From contig CANJJY010000104.1 in NCBI GenBank assembly GCA_947474445.1, positions 1 to 11,837 of the forward strand: a stretch of DNA of 11,837 bases, in the 5' to 3' direction. The stretch is from Oligoflexaceae bacterium (lineage in GTDB: Bacteria > Bdellovibrionota_B > Oligoflexia > Oligoflexales > Oligoflexaceae). This document shows positions 1-6,344 of the stretch, in pieces. A model generated the notes under the pieces. That model was given only the letters and a program-made list of their open reading frames with translations. It had not been told where the DNA came from and made no database searches. Every line of letters begins with the position of its first letter. Position 1 is the stretch's first letter. The position numbers were made by a program, and so were the translations under genes.

Positions 1-580
1 TCTCGCCACAGACAAAATAGAATCGGTGACCATCGGTCTAGATGACCCTTCCCACTGGGCCGAAGTAGCTGCAGCCATCGAAACAGCCGTTCCAGGCTCT
101 GAAGCTATTTCGATTTATGTCCTCGATCAGGTATGGGCCGAAAATGGTGAACGGTTCCTCACGGCACTGCTCAATATCTTTCGCCTGACATTTATGGGAA
201 TGATACTTCTCGCCATCTATAACAGTGCTTCGACAACTGTACTCGAACGAAAGCGCGAACTGGGCATGCTCCGCGCAAACGGCGAATCATCTTTTGATCT
301 CATCAAACTCTTGACGCTTGAAGGGCTTTATCTAGCTGGGATAGGCGCGTCGCTGGGCATACTGCTCACCTTGATCGTTCAGCAGATCGCTGGCGATGGA
401 ATCCCCATGCCTCCAACCCCGGGCACGAATCGACTCTTGCCGGTCAAGCTTGACCTTCAGTTTCTGTATTTTGTCTCGGCCAGTACTCTCGGCATAAGTG
501 CTTCACTTGCCGCGACTCTTTTTTCGACTTTGCAGATCGTCAAACTATCGATAGCACGAGCTATCAAAGCTCCTCTTTGA
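1..580 (+). CDS. FtsX/MacB-type ABC transporter permease, C-terminal part (5' end outside window)
   Basis: The frame is open from base 2 to the TGA at 578-580, giving 192 visible residues with no start in view, so the gene is cut by the left edge. What is visible is the end of a periplasmic domain followed by the FtsX-type membrane domain. Three hydrophobic segments can be seen: one around the stretch FRLTFMGMILLAIYNSAS, one around LYLAGIGASLGILLTLIV, and a final one around FVSASTLGISASLAATLF. Between the first two lies the cytoplasmic signature ERKRELGMLRANG, which is typical of MacB, LolC/LolE and related permeases where the loop contacts the ATPase. Such permeases do not form a classic channel but transmit ATP-driven movement to the periplasm, for example in lipoprotein release or efflux. 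The substrate cannot be told from this fragment. The downstream lipoprotein gene overlaps its stop codon, which suggests a linked role. Confidence 0.88.
   Translation, partial: LATDKIESVTIGLDDPSHWAEVAAAIETAVPGSEAISIYVLDQVWAENGERFLTALLNIFRLTFMGMILLAIYNSASTTVLERKRELGMLRANGESSFDLIKLLTLEGLYLAGIGASLGILLTLIVQQIAGDGIPMPPTPGTNRLLPVKLDLQFLYFVSASTLGISASLAATLFSTLQIVKLSIARAIKAPL
577..580 (+). promoter_or_regulatory. TTGA start/stop overlap between permease and gene A
   Basis: The TTG start proposed for gene A (577-579) overlaps the TGA stop of the permease (578-580). No clear Shine-Dalgarno sequence lies just before it, so translation would depend on ribosomes finishing the permease. The alternative is a free start at ATG 616 with AAGGG at 603-607. 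Confidence 0.5.
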
Positions 581-1485
581 AGGTCTCGAAGAGCTGTCAC
601 ATAAGGGTAATGACAATGGGAAATCTAAGTAGTTTCGGATGGAGCCTTCTCTTCTTTCTGCCTCTCCTTTGCGGAGCTATGAGCTGCAATAAGCCAGCTC
701 ATCATCCAGCTTCCGAGGAGGTCATACCTGCTCAAGACGAAGCTGACGAAGCGGTTACGGCCGTCGATCCCCAGGTTGAAAAGGACCTTGCGATAGCCTT
801 CTGTGCTAACGTAGGGGCCCTCAAACTTCGGGTCGAGGCTTCCCAGGAAATAGCCTTCTTTTGCAAAGGAAAGTCGCCAAGCGTCGAGATGCAAAAACTT
901 CGCAAATCTGTTTTGGAAGACCAGACGAAGAGGCCAGAACCGGTGTTGCTGCAGGCTGAACATGATCCCGAGACTAAACTCTCGCAATTCCTTTTGGCCT
1001 GGGGATTCAGCGTACCGGCTAGTCTTATCGAACTAAGAGACAAAAAGCTCTATGAGTTTATTGCTCAGGGATTTCAGACCGATAGCTTAGAAATGCAGGC
1101 CTCTTCGCAGCTCAGAGCCGATGATCCACTTGATGGCGGTCTCCATATCTATAGCGTAGATCTAAACTACGATCTCATGATTCATGGCCCCCAAGGCCTC
1201 GACCTCAAGAGTCAAAGGAGCACGCAATACAACCTCTATCAGGTCAAAGCTGGGGACGAAGATCTCGGCCTAGGAATCGAGCACCTTTTATCATCTGAGG
1301 GCGGTGGCTACACTCATTCCACGATGATCAATGTTTCGATGAGCGACGGGAAGGGAGGAACAATAGTCCTGACTCTCTTACACTTTGCAATCAATAATCA
1401 GGGCTTTTCGGCGACAGCGACCCGATCGATCCAAGACATAGCCAAGCATTTGTCGGAAACCATGTATACGGGACTGTCCCACTAA
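577..1485 (+). CDS. Array protein A: putative lipoprotein of an unrecognised paralogous family (TTG start)
   Basis: This 302-residue protein has a signal peptide with hydrophobic core near residues 22-33 and a likely lipidated Cys37 (context GAMS-C, a poor lipobox because of Met at -2). A linker rich in Asp, Glu and Ala follows. The mature domain has Cys76 and Cys96 (C-x19-C), the motif WGFSVP, the motif QYNLYQV near residue 220, GLGIEHL, and DGKGGTIVL followed by NNQGF. All of these recur in gene E. The start is a choice. ATG at 616 has AAGGG eight bases upstream, but it gives an n-region without Lys or Arg. The TTG at 577 gives a basic n-region whose KSCHIRV matches KSHHIRV at the same place in gene B, so I prefer 577. 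The TTG overlaps the permease stop (TTGA), implying coupling. Residue +2 after Cys37 is Asn, not Asp, so outer-membrane sorting would be expected under the E. coli rule. Function is unknown. Confidence 0.8.
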   Translation: MKVSKSCHIRVMTMGNLSSFGWSLLFFLPLLCGAMSCNKPAHHPASEEVIPAQDEADEAVTAVDPQVEKDLAIAFCANVGALKLRVEASQEIAFFCKGKSPSVEMQKLRKSVLEDQTKRPEPVLLQAEHDPETKLSQFLLAWGFSVPASLIELRDKKLYEFIAQGFQTDSLEMQASSQLRADDPLDGGLHIYSVDLNYDLMIHGPQGLDLKSQRSTQYNLYQVKAGDEDLGLGIEHLLSSEGGGYTHSTMINVSMSDGKGGTIVLTLLHFAINNQGFSATATRSIQDIAKHLSETMYTGLSH

Positions 1486-1526
1486 ACCTCATCAAGGCTT
1501 GAGATAGAAAGAGAAAGGATTACTCC

Positions 1527-2474
1527 ATGACAAAGAGAAAAAGCCATCATATCCGCGTTCATTTACCGGGCTCGTCTCAAATCTTTAAGCTCATCGCTAT
1601 CTTCGTATGCTGGGGTCTAATGGCCTGTCAGCCAAAAGATAAGAAAGAAGATAGTGAGCAGGATACTGCAATTGATGGTCTAGCCTTCACCTCAGCACCT
1701 CTTAGGGAACTGAAGGAATGGCCAAACCTAGATACGGGCGGAGAAATGATTCGTCCTGAATTAAAGGACATTTTTTGCATTCACGTCTATAAGTTACCTT
1801 TGAAGGCCGACTTCAATCAAGAATTGTCTTTCTTATGTGAAGACAAAAAGCCCAATGCGACTTTCGCCCAATTGGACAAGCTAGGAGGCTTGGTTGGAAC
1901 CGAGCCACGAGCGGCAATGCTCAAGATTGAACAGCAAGGCGACTTTACGAAAGGAATCTTTGCTACCGTTTATCGCGTTCCGATTCAACCCAAATGGGTG
2001 CGAAGCGCTGCCATTCAGGAATATATGGTAGGCACGAGCACTTATGACTATGTTCACCTGGAAGGCGAAGTCAAAGAATCTCTCAATAGTGGCCTGGGAG
2101 GCGACCTGCAATTCGGCAAATGGTTACTATACTATAAGACAGACGTCCAAACTCCTGACGGTTCAAATTTCACCAATGAAAGAACGACAGAACTCAATAG
2201 CTTTCAGGTTCACGGGGGTAATCCGGATATTGGAATAGGCGCAGAAAACCTGGTGGATTCGCCTCGAGGTGACTATAGAGCTTATAACACGACGACTATT
2301 ACAATCGCCAATCAGGACGGAGGAAGTACCCTCATCACCATCATTCGGGTCGAAGTTAGAAACAACGGCTTTGCCGAACTGTCTGAAAATGTCATCAACG
2401 ATATCTCGACTGCCCAGGCTACTCATGTTCATCACGGACTGATGAACGAAAAAGCAGCTGGTCATTTCCCCTGA
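1527..2474 (+). CDS. Array protein B: putative lipoprotein, same family as A and E
   Basis: The gene encodes 315 residues and starts at an ATG with AAAGGA seven bases upstream, 41 bases after gene A. The n-region is basic (TKRKSHHIR), the hydrophobic core is near residues 19-31, and LMAC places the lipidated cysteine at residue 34 with Gln at +2, so outer-membrane sorting is expected. A charged linker (about 35-80) leads into the shared domain: Cys84 and Cys104 (C-x19-C), a KKPNA motif just after the second cysteine as in A and E, YRVPIQP, then NSFQV, GIGAENL with SP following, DGGSTLITI and NNGF. These align with QYNLYQV, GLGIEHL, GGTIVLTL and NNQGF of A. The C-terminus is probably helical. 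B is more diverged from A and E than those are from each other. No enzymatic motif is visible; a binding or structural role at the envelope is the plain reading. Confidence 0.85.
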   Translation: MTKRKSHHIRVHLPGSSQIFKLIAIFVCWGLMACQPKDKKEDSEQDTAIDGLAFTSAPLRELKEWPNLDTGGEMIRPELKDIFCIHVYKLPLKADFNQELSFLCEDKKPNATFAQLDKLGGLVGTEPRAAMLKIEQQGDFTKGIFATVYRVPIQPKWVRSAAIQEYMVGTSTYDYVHLEGEVKESLNSGLGGDLQFGKWLLYYKTDVQTPDGSNFTNERTTELNSFQVHGGNPDIGIGAENLVDSPRGDYRAYNTTTITIANQDGGSTLITIIRVEVRNNGFAELSENVINDISTAQATHVHHGLMNEKAAGHFP

Positions 2475-2502
2475 GAGCTTGCAATGCTCGCTCCTTTTTT
2501 AG

Positions 2503-2533
2503 GGCTGGGAAAGGCATAAGCCCCTTCCCAGCC
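2503..2533 (+). terminator. Strong hairpin after gene B, possible terminator
   Basis: GGCTGGGAA (2503-2511) pairs perfectly with TTCCCAGCC (2525-2533), giving nine base pairs that include six G-C pairs, with two further inner G-C pairs possible. It begins 29 bases after the gene B stop. It is not followed by a real T run (only TCCTTCATTCC), while a T6 run lies in front of it at 2495-2500. It is therefore not a textbook intrinsic terminator; it could be a transcript-end stabiliser or a weak terminator. Confidence 0.45.
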
Positions 2534-2592
2534 TCCTTCATTCCAGCAACTCAAGATCCGCTCTCCTTCGATCAAGAAGTTCACTTCGGACT

Positions 2593-2620
2593 TTGCTCCA
2601 TTTCCTCAAGAATCTATAAA
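2593..2620 (+). promoter_or_regulatory. Possible sigma70-like promoter upstream of gene C
   Basis: TTGCTC (2593-2598) and TATAAA (2615-2620) are separated by 16 bases. The -10 matches five of six consensus positions but the -35 only three. It would leave a leader of roughly 210 bases before gene C. Its place behind the hairpin makes it reasonable, but AT-rich sequence gives such matches by chance. Confidence 0.25.
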
Positions 2621-2706
2621 ATCCTTCATTAAGGCCCTACGAAAATCGCTGTATGTACTGCGAAAAGCCTAAATAATCTCGACGAATAGGCAGCAAATGA
2701 GTTCTG

Positions 2707-2723
2707 ATCGTCAATATAACGAT
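2707..2723. repeat. Short inverted repeat upstream of gene C
   Basis: ATCGT (2707-2711) and ACGAT (2719-2723) are inverted around a seven-base AT-rich spacer. This has the size and form of a small operator, but arms of five bases arise easily by chance and no regulator is encoded nearby. Confidence 0.2.
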
Positions 2724-2840
2724 GTCCATCTCCTATAGTTAAATAGCCAAATAGATTATGAAATGATTCTGGGATTGCTTCTTGCATCTAATTGCTTAAA
2801 GCAGTTCATTTTTTTATCTCATTGAATAAGAGGTATTTTC

Positions 2841-3746
2841 ATGGTCGAAAGCCGTTTGAAAATAGTTCGTTCCTACTCGCTGGAAGCTTCGGTAGTATTA
2901 GCTTTGTCTACGATTATCGCGGTACCGAACTTTCGTGAATCCTATGCGTTGGCAGCCGACGCAAGTATCCCGAGCGTAAGCAATGTCTTGCCTACTCCCA
3001 ACAAGGTTCCTATTTCACCTGAAAACTTCTGTGCTGGCGCCTTGGAGACCATGAAAAAGTCTAAACAAGATTTGAGCGAAGAATTATCAGCCATATGTGG
3101 CGCAAATGGGGTTCCGACCCAATTATACAAGACTCTGCTTTCAACACCCTATACCGGAACTGGGAACGTAGTCTTGAGAAGAGTTAAAGCACCTGTTGAA
3201 AACCAGGCCCAGCAGACTACAGAACTCTTTGTAGCCTATGCGATGAAGGTTCCAAAATCAGCAGTAGCTACCCTCCTCTATGAAGAAAAGCATGCCACCG
3301 TTTCCTACGATTCAGACGCCCAAGCTTTGCCTACAGAAGGGAATCAGCAGGCGAGAATGCGGATGAACTTCATATTTCAAGAGCCACCCAAGAACGAAGG
3401 AGATGCCGACACGACTTTTGGCCTCCAACAGACAGTCGCAGTCACGAGTTTGACCGTGAACTTTACCGATGTGAGTCAGCATGATTTGCGGCAATACATC
3501 CTGCATAAGGATAATTTCGATTTTTTCTTGGCTGGCCGCACTCTGGTGACACCCACTACCCAATTCAAGAAGTCAACCGTTGTGCGAGGGTTTATGACCG
3601 ACCCCGCTAACGCCGAGCAAACTTTGGTCATTACAATAGCTCATTTTCTCATGAACAGTCGGCAGCAGCACGATCAACTGGTCCTGGCATTCACCAACTT
3701 TCTGACAACAGATGTTGCCAAACTCTATGCGGCTCAGTCCAAGTGA
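2841..3746 (+). CDS. Array protein C: secreted family member without lipid anchor, subfamily C/D
   Basis: This 301-residue protein starts at an ATG with AAGAGG seven bases upstream. It has a basic N-terminus, a hydrophobic segment near residues 16-29 and an ALA-A type cleavage site near residues 36-39. There is no cysteine at the cleavage point, so unlike its four relatives it should be a soluble periplasmic or exported protein. The domain begins with Cys64 and Cys86 (C-x21-C), followed by VPTQLYKTLLSTPYTGTG, which matches VPTPLYRSLITSAFEGSG in gene D almost position by position. Further on come YAMKVPKS (the shared [VI]P motif), a beta-rich middle, a segment ending RTLVTPTTQF that aligns with the E-x-L region of the others, and a strand TLVITIAHFLMN matching GGTIVLTLLHFAIN of A. 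No catalytic motif is seen. It lies 37 bases upstream of D and probably starts the second transcription unit. Confidence 0.82.
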   Translation: MVESRLKIVRSYSLEASVVLALSTIIAVPNFRESYALAADASIPSVSNVLPTPNKVPISPENFCAGALETMKKSKQDLSEELSAICGANGVPTQLYKTLLSTPYTGTGNVVLRRVKAPVENQAQQTTELFVAYAMKVPKSAVATLLYEEKHATVSYDSDAQALPTEGNQQARMRMNFIFQEPPKNEGDADTTFGLQQTVAVTSLTVNFTDVSQHDLRQYILHKDNFDFFLAGRTLVTPTTQFKKSTVVRGFMTDPANAEQTLVITIAHFLMNSRQQHDQLVLAFTNFLTTDVAKLYAAQSK

Positions 3747-3769
3747 CTATGAATCAAAACCTTTGACGC

Positions 3770-3774
3770 GAGGA
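3770..3774 (+). promoter_or_regulatory. Ribosome binding site that sets the gene D start
   Basis: GAGGA at 3770-3774 stands nine bases before ATG 3784. An upstream in-frame ATG at 3712 lies inside gene C, has no such site, and would put about 24 unrelated residues before an otherwise complete lipoprotein signal peptide. Confidence 0.65.
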
Positions 3775-3783
3775 AATACTAGA

Positions 3784-4731
3784 ATGCCAAAATTCAGATA
3801 TGTGCTTGCAGGTCCCCTCTTTCTTCTGACTTGCCTCGCCTGCAACCCCGGGGCGAAGGAGTCTTTTAAAGACCATAAGGATCAGTCCACTAGCGAAAAA
3901 GACGAATCGATCATCGAAGATGATGATCAAATTCCCAAGCAAGCAACCACGACCGCTATCGATGAGCTCGAGGAGGCGCCACCTGCGATCCCTATCGTCA
4001 CTGCCGCACCAGATTTGCGCCCTATCGAAACCAGACTTTGTGAAGATGGACCGAAGCTATTTAATTTGGTCGAGAAGCCGAATTTGGGTCAAACATTTTC
4101 CCTGGTCTGTGACGGAGGCGTCCCTACACCTCTTTATAGATCACTGATCACTTCTGCTTTTGAAGGTTCTGGAACGCCTGCCGTCAAGCTAGTCTCCTAT
4201 GAAGTAGGCGCGCTGTTTGTAACTAAATTGGTCGTCGGGTTTGCTCTCAAGATACCCTTGAACGAACCAAGCAAGTTCTACGAACTTAAAGCTCATGACA
4301 TCTTAGCCTCAGGTATTCAACTCAATAACTCCGAAATCGTGGCAAAGGTCGAAGATCGCCAGATCTTCCCTGGACGGCGGAGCGTTGAAGAAGTCCTTCT
4401 GAACTACTCTTTGAACAAGTCGGAAGGAGGAGGGCTTTTCGATCGACGTCGAACTGCCTTTAATACCTATCTGCTCAATGAGAAGAAAACAGACATCGTC
4501 GTCTCGACAGAGGAGTTGCTCGATGCTGAAACGAACGCCAATTACCACGACTACAGAGGTCTGCTCATTGGGGTCAAATCTGGGGAAGATAGTACCTATC
4601 TCGTTTTTATCAATGATTACACGATCAAGAACCGCTTGGATCCAGAGCGCCTCAAACGGACGCTTTTAGCCTTGAGCCAGGGTATGCAATTGAAGATGCA
4701 CGCGTTCTTCCTCAGCAAAATAGAACCTTAA
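3784..4731 (+). CDS. Array protein D: putative lipoprotein, subfamily C/D
   Basis: Read from ATG 3784, the protein has 315 residues. Its signal peptide is short (PKFRYVLAGPLFLLTCLAC) and the likely lipidated residue is Cys20, with Asn at +2; Cys17 is a less likely alternative because Thr would be at -1. A long acidic, Ser/Thr/Pro-rich linker (about 22-80) follows, the longest in the array, as if to hold the domain away from the membrane. Cys86 and Cys109 (C-x22-C) open the domain. VPTPLYRSL ties D to C; GFALKIPLN carries the shared [VI]P motif; TAFNTYLLN and STEELLD correspond to QYNLYQV and IEHLL of A and E. D thus shares features with both subfamilies and helps show that all five genes are related. 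It is followed by E after only 29 bases. The function is unknown. Confidence 0.83.
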   Translation: MPKFRYVLAGPLFLLTCLACNPGAKESFKDHKDQSTSEKDESIIEDDDQIPKQATTTAIDELEEAPPAIPIVTAAPDLRPIETRLCEDGPKLFNLVEKPNLGQTFSLVCDGGVPTPLYRSLITSAFEGSGTPAVKLVSYEVGALFVTKLVVGFALKIPLNEPSKFYELKAHDILASGIQLNNSEIVAKVEDRQIFPGRRSVEEVLLNYSLNKSEGGGLFDRRRTAFNTYLLNEKKTDIVVSTEELLDAETNANYHDYRGLLIGVKSGEDSTYLVFINDYTIKNRLDPERLKRTLLALSQGMQLKMHAFFLSKIEP

Positions 4732-4760
4732 GCCAAAACAAAGAAGACGAGGACAGGTAG

Positions 4761-5663
4761 ATGAAAGCAAAAGTACTAGGGAATAAAAGGGTATTGATCG
4801 GCATAGGCAGTCTTTTGAGTCTGCTGGCTTGTGGACCGAAGAGCAAAAATGGCGATGGAAATGCCCAGGAATCTTTACCTAAGGTCGCGAAGACTACATC
4901 GACCAACACGGGTGACAAAGCCGTGGTGGGTGCAGCTGGCGTCGATTATCCAGCTGACTATTGCGCTAACATTGGAAAGATCAAGGTACGGACAGATATT
5001 CAACCAGAAATCGATCTACTCTGTCGCAATGAGAAGCCAACAGCACTTCTTCTCCAGTATAGAGAAAAGGCTCTCAAGCAGGCTCCTGGATCGATAGAAG
5101 TGAACTTTCTCACTCAAAAAAGCACCGAAGGTGACGATCGCTCTCAGTTCGTCTTGATCTGGGCCTTTCATGTGCCCATTCGTCCCTTTGTGGTGAAGGC
5201 ACGCCCTATCTATGATTACATTGCCAAGGGGTATAAGAGTGCTGACGTTGATTTCAACGTTAAGGCTGATCTCAAGGAGGACGCGACGCCCGATTCGGGA
5301 TTGCATCTATGGACGACCGAAATGGACTACGCCCTATCAGTAAAGCCACTGCCCAGCCTGACCTTGTCCAATACGCGCAAGACTCAATACAACCTCTACC
5401 AAGTTCTCTCTGGTAATGAGGAGATGGGATTGGGTGTCGAGCACCTCATTGAGTCACCAGATCAGACCTATACGGTGTCAAACCTGGTCAATTTCTCTTT
5501 CAACGATGGGGAAGGGTATAACGACGGGAAGGGTGGAACGATCGTTGTGAATCTTCTCCGCTTCGATTTCAACAACCGAGGCTTTCCAGAGACTGCCATC
5601 ACGACGATCTACGCGGTGGCTCAAGCGCTTGCAAACAATATGTATGAGGGATTGAAGCAGTAG
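4761..5663 (+). CDS. Array protein E: putative lipoprotein, closest relative of A
   Basis: The protein has 300 residues. The signal peptide has a basic n-region (KAKVLGNKR), a core near residues 11-22 and a good lipobox LLAC with lipidated Cys24 and Gly at +2. The linker is Lys/Asn/Thr-rich. The domain has Cys68 and Cys88 (C-x19-C), YCANIGKIKVR (FCANVGALKLR in A), SQFVLIWAFHVPI (SQFLLAWGFSVPA in A), YDYIAKGY, TQYNLYQV, MGLGVEHLIESP and DGKGGTIVVNLLRF with NNRGF. E matches A better than it matches its neighbours C and D, although A lies at the other end of the array. Compared with A it carries six extra residues just before DGKGG, produced by an 18-base tandem duplication at 5502-5537. The start at 4761 is preceded by GAGGACAGG. 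E is the last gene before a strong terminator. No catalytic motif is seen. Confidence 0.86.
   Translation: MKAKVLGNKRVLIGIGSLLSLLACGPKSKNGDGNAQESLPKVAKTTSTNTGDKAVVGAAGVDYPADYCANIGKIKVRTDIQPEIDLLCRNEKPTALLLQYREKALKQAPGSIEVNFLTQKSTEGDDRSQFVLIWAFHVPIRPFVVKARPIYDYIAKGYKSADVDFNVKADLKEDATPDSGLHLWTTEMDYALSVKPLPSLTLSNTRKTQYNLYQVLSGNEEMGLGVEHLIESPDQTYTVSNLVNFSFNDGEGYNDGKGGTIVVNLLRFDFNNRGFPETAITTIYAVAQALANNMYEGLKQ
5502..5537 (+). repeat. 18-base (6-codon) tandem duplication inside gene E
   Basis: Two adjacent 18-base units, 5502-5519 and 5520-5537, encode NDGEGY and NDGKGG. Paralog A has only one copy (SDGKGG) at the matching place, so the extra copy arose in E and kept the frame. It would enlarge a glycine-rich turn before a beta strand. 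Confidence 0.7.
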
Positions 5664-5770
5664 GGAGGACCTGCACAAGGACCTTCGTAGGCTCTCAGGA
5701 CACATCGATCCCCGCTCAGTCAGATCGAACTTCCCTTCCAGACCTCTAGCAAACAAGCCTTGGCGATAGA

Positions 5771-5813
5771 AAATCTCTCGCGCTGCTTAAAAAGCGGCGC
5801 GAGAGTCATTTTC
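5771..5813. terminator. Bidirectional intrinsic terminator between convergent genes
   Basis: CTCTCGCGCTGCTT (5775-5788) pairs with AAGCGGCGCGAGAG (5792-5805): 14 pairs with one T-G wobble, closed by a loop of three A. On the + strand the stem is followed by TCATTTTCC and on the - strand by ATTTTC, so both strands have a T-rich tail. It lies 112 bases after gene E and just past the stop of the opposite-strand gene at 5832, as expected for a shared terminator. Confidence 0.88.
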
Positions 5814-5831
5814 CACAAGAAGAGCGACTCC

Positions 5832-6344
5832 TTAGATCTGCGGCTTCGATAGAGATAAGCGATACGATTCGATACCCACCGTCATGCCCAAGAACGTGCG
5901 GGCCTTGAGATGAATCCACCTCACTTCCTCACCTTGAAGGCGATCGATGAGCCTCCACTTCTTGTCTCCGTCCCTTGCTAGCTTGAGCTCAAAGCTTTCC
6001 AAGGTAGCGGGTGCCTTGCTGAGATAGCGAAGGCTTATGAGGTATTCACCCGTACCGAGAGCCTCACCGTGAATCAGAAAGGCATCAATTCCTGCTACGG
6101 CTACTATGGGAACATAGGTTTGGGCAAGCGTCTCGTAGGATATCACTTGATCTTCCTGTCCAGGCGTTGTGACGATGAGACCTCTAATCGATTCGTTTTC
6201 CAGGTTAAGGTAGATCGTACGCTCGAGATTTTTTTCTGGTTCGCTGATCGCGCTGACCAAACTTACCTTTTCCGTTTGCCCATACATCTGTGTTGCTCCA
6301 GCGGATAAGATGAAGAATAGAAGGTGATGACAGAGGCGCTCCAT
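5832..6344 (-). CDS. Secreted protein of unknown function, 170 residues
   Basis: The start chosen is the ATG at 6344, which has GGGAG eight bases upstream; an in-frame TTG at 6359 lies upstream of that site and would add five residues. The first 22 or so residues form a plausible signal peptide (MERLCHHLLFFILSAGAT then a polar end), with no lipobox cysteine at the cleavage region. The mature part of about 145 residues looks beta-rich, with alternating hydrophobic strands such as RTIYLNLENESIRGLIVTT and a central YVPIVAVAGIDAFLI, and ends in mixed charged strands. There are no cysteines in the mature part and no motif I recognise. The gene is convergent with the paralog array and shares its terminator, and it has no close partner on its own strand, so it is probably transcribed alone. 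A small periplasmic or surface beta-domain is the most I can infer. Confidence 0.72.
   Translation of the reverse strand: MERLCHHLLFFILSAGATQMYGQTEKVSLVSAISEPEKNLERTIYLNLENESIRGLIVTTPGQEDQVISYETLAQTYVPIVAVAGIDAFLIHGEALGTGEYLISLRYLSKAPATLESFELKLARDGDKKWRLIDRLQGEEVRWIHLKARTFLGMTVGIESYRLSLSKPQI

Larger units (their letters stand above)
2475..2840. other. Gap of 366 bases splitting the array, with hairpin and AT-rich upstream region
   Basis: No convincing gene is present. The left third holds a T6 run (2495-2500) followed by a strong hairpin (2503-2533). The rest is AT-rich, with a possible sigma70-like element near 2593-2620 and a short inverted repeat at 2707-2723. The other gaps in the array are only 29-41 bases, so this is the natural place for one transcript to end and another to begin. 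Confidence 0.7.

Noticed and set aside
610..618. ATG starts at 610 and 616 for gene A
   Set aside because: 616 has a fair ribosome binding site (AAGGG), but the resulting signal peptide has no basic residue, and the residues upstream of it align with the start of gene B, so they appear to be coding. 610 is only two bases from the site.
3712..3783. Longer gene D starting at 3712
   Set aside because: It would overlap the end of gene C, has no ribosome binding site and would place an unrelated stretch in front of a complete lipoprotein signal peptide.
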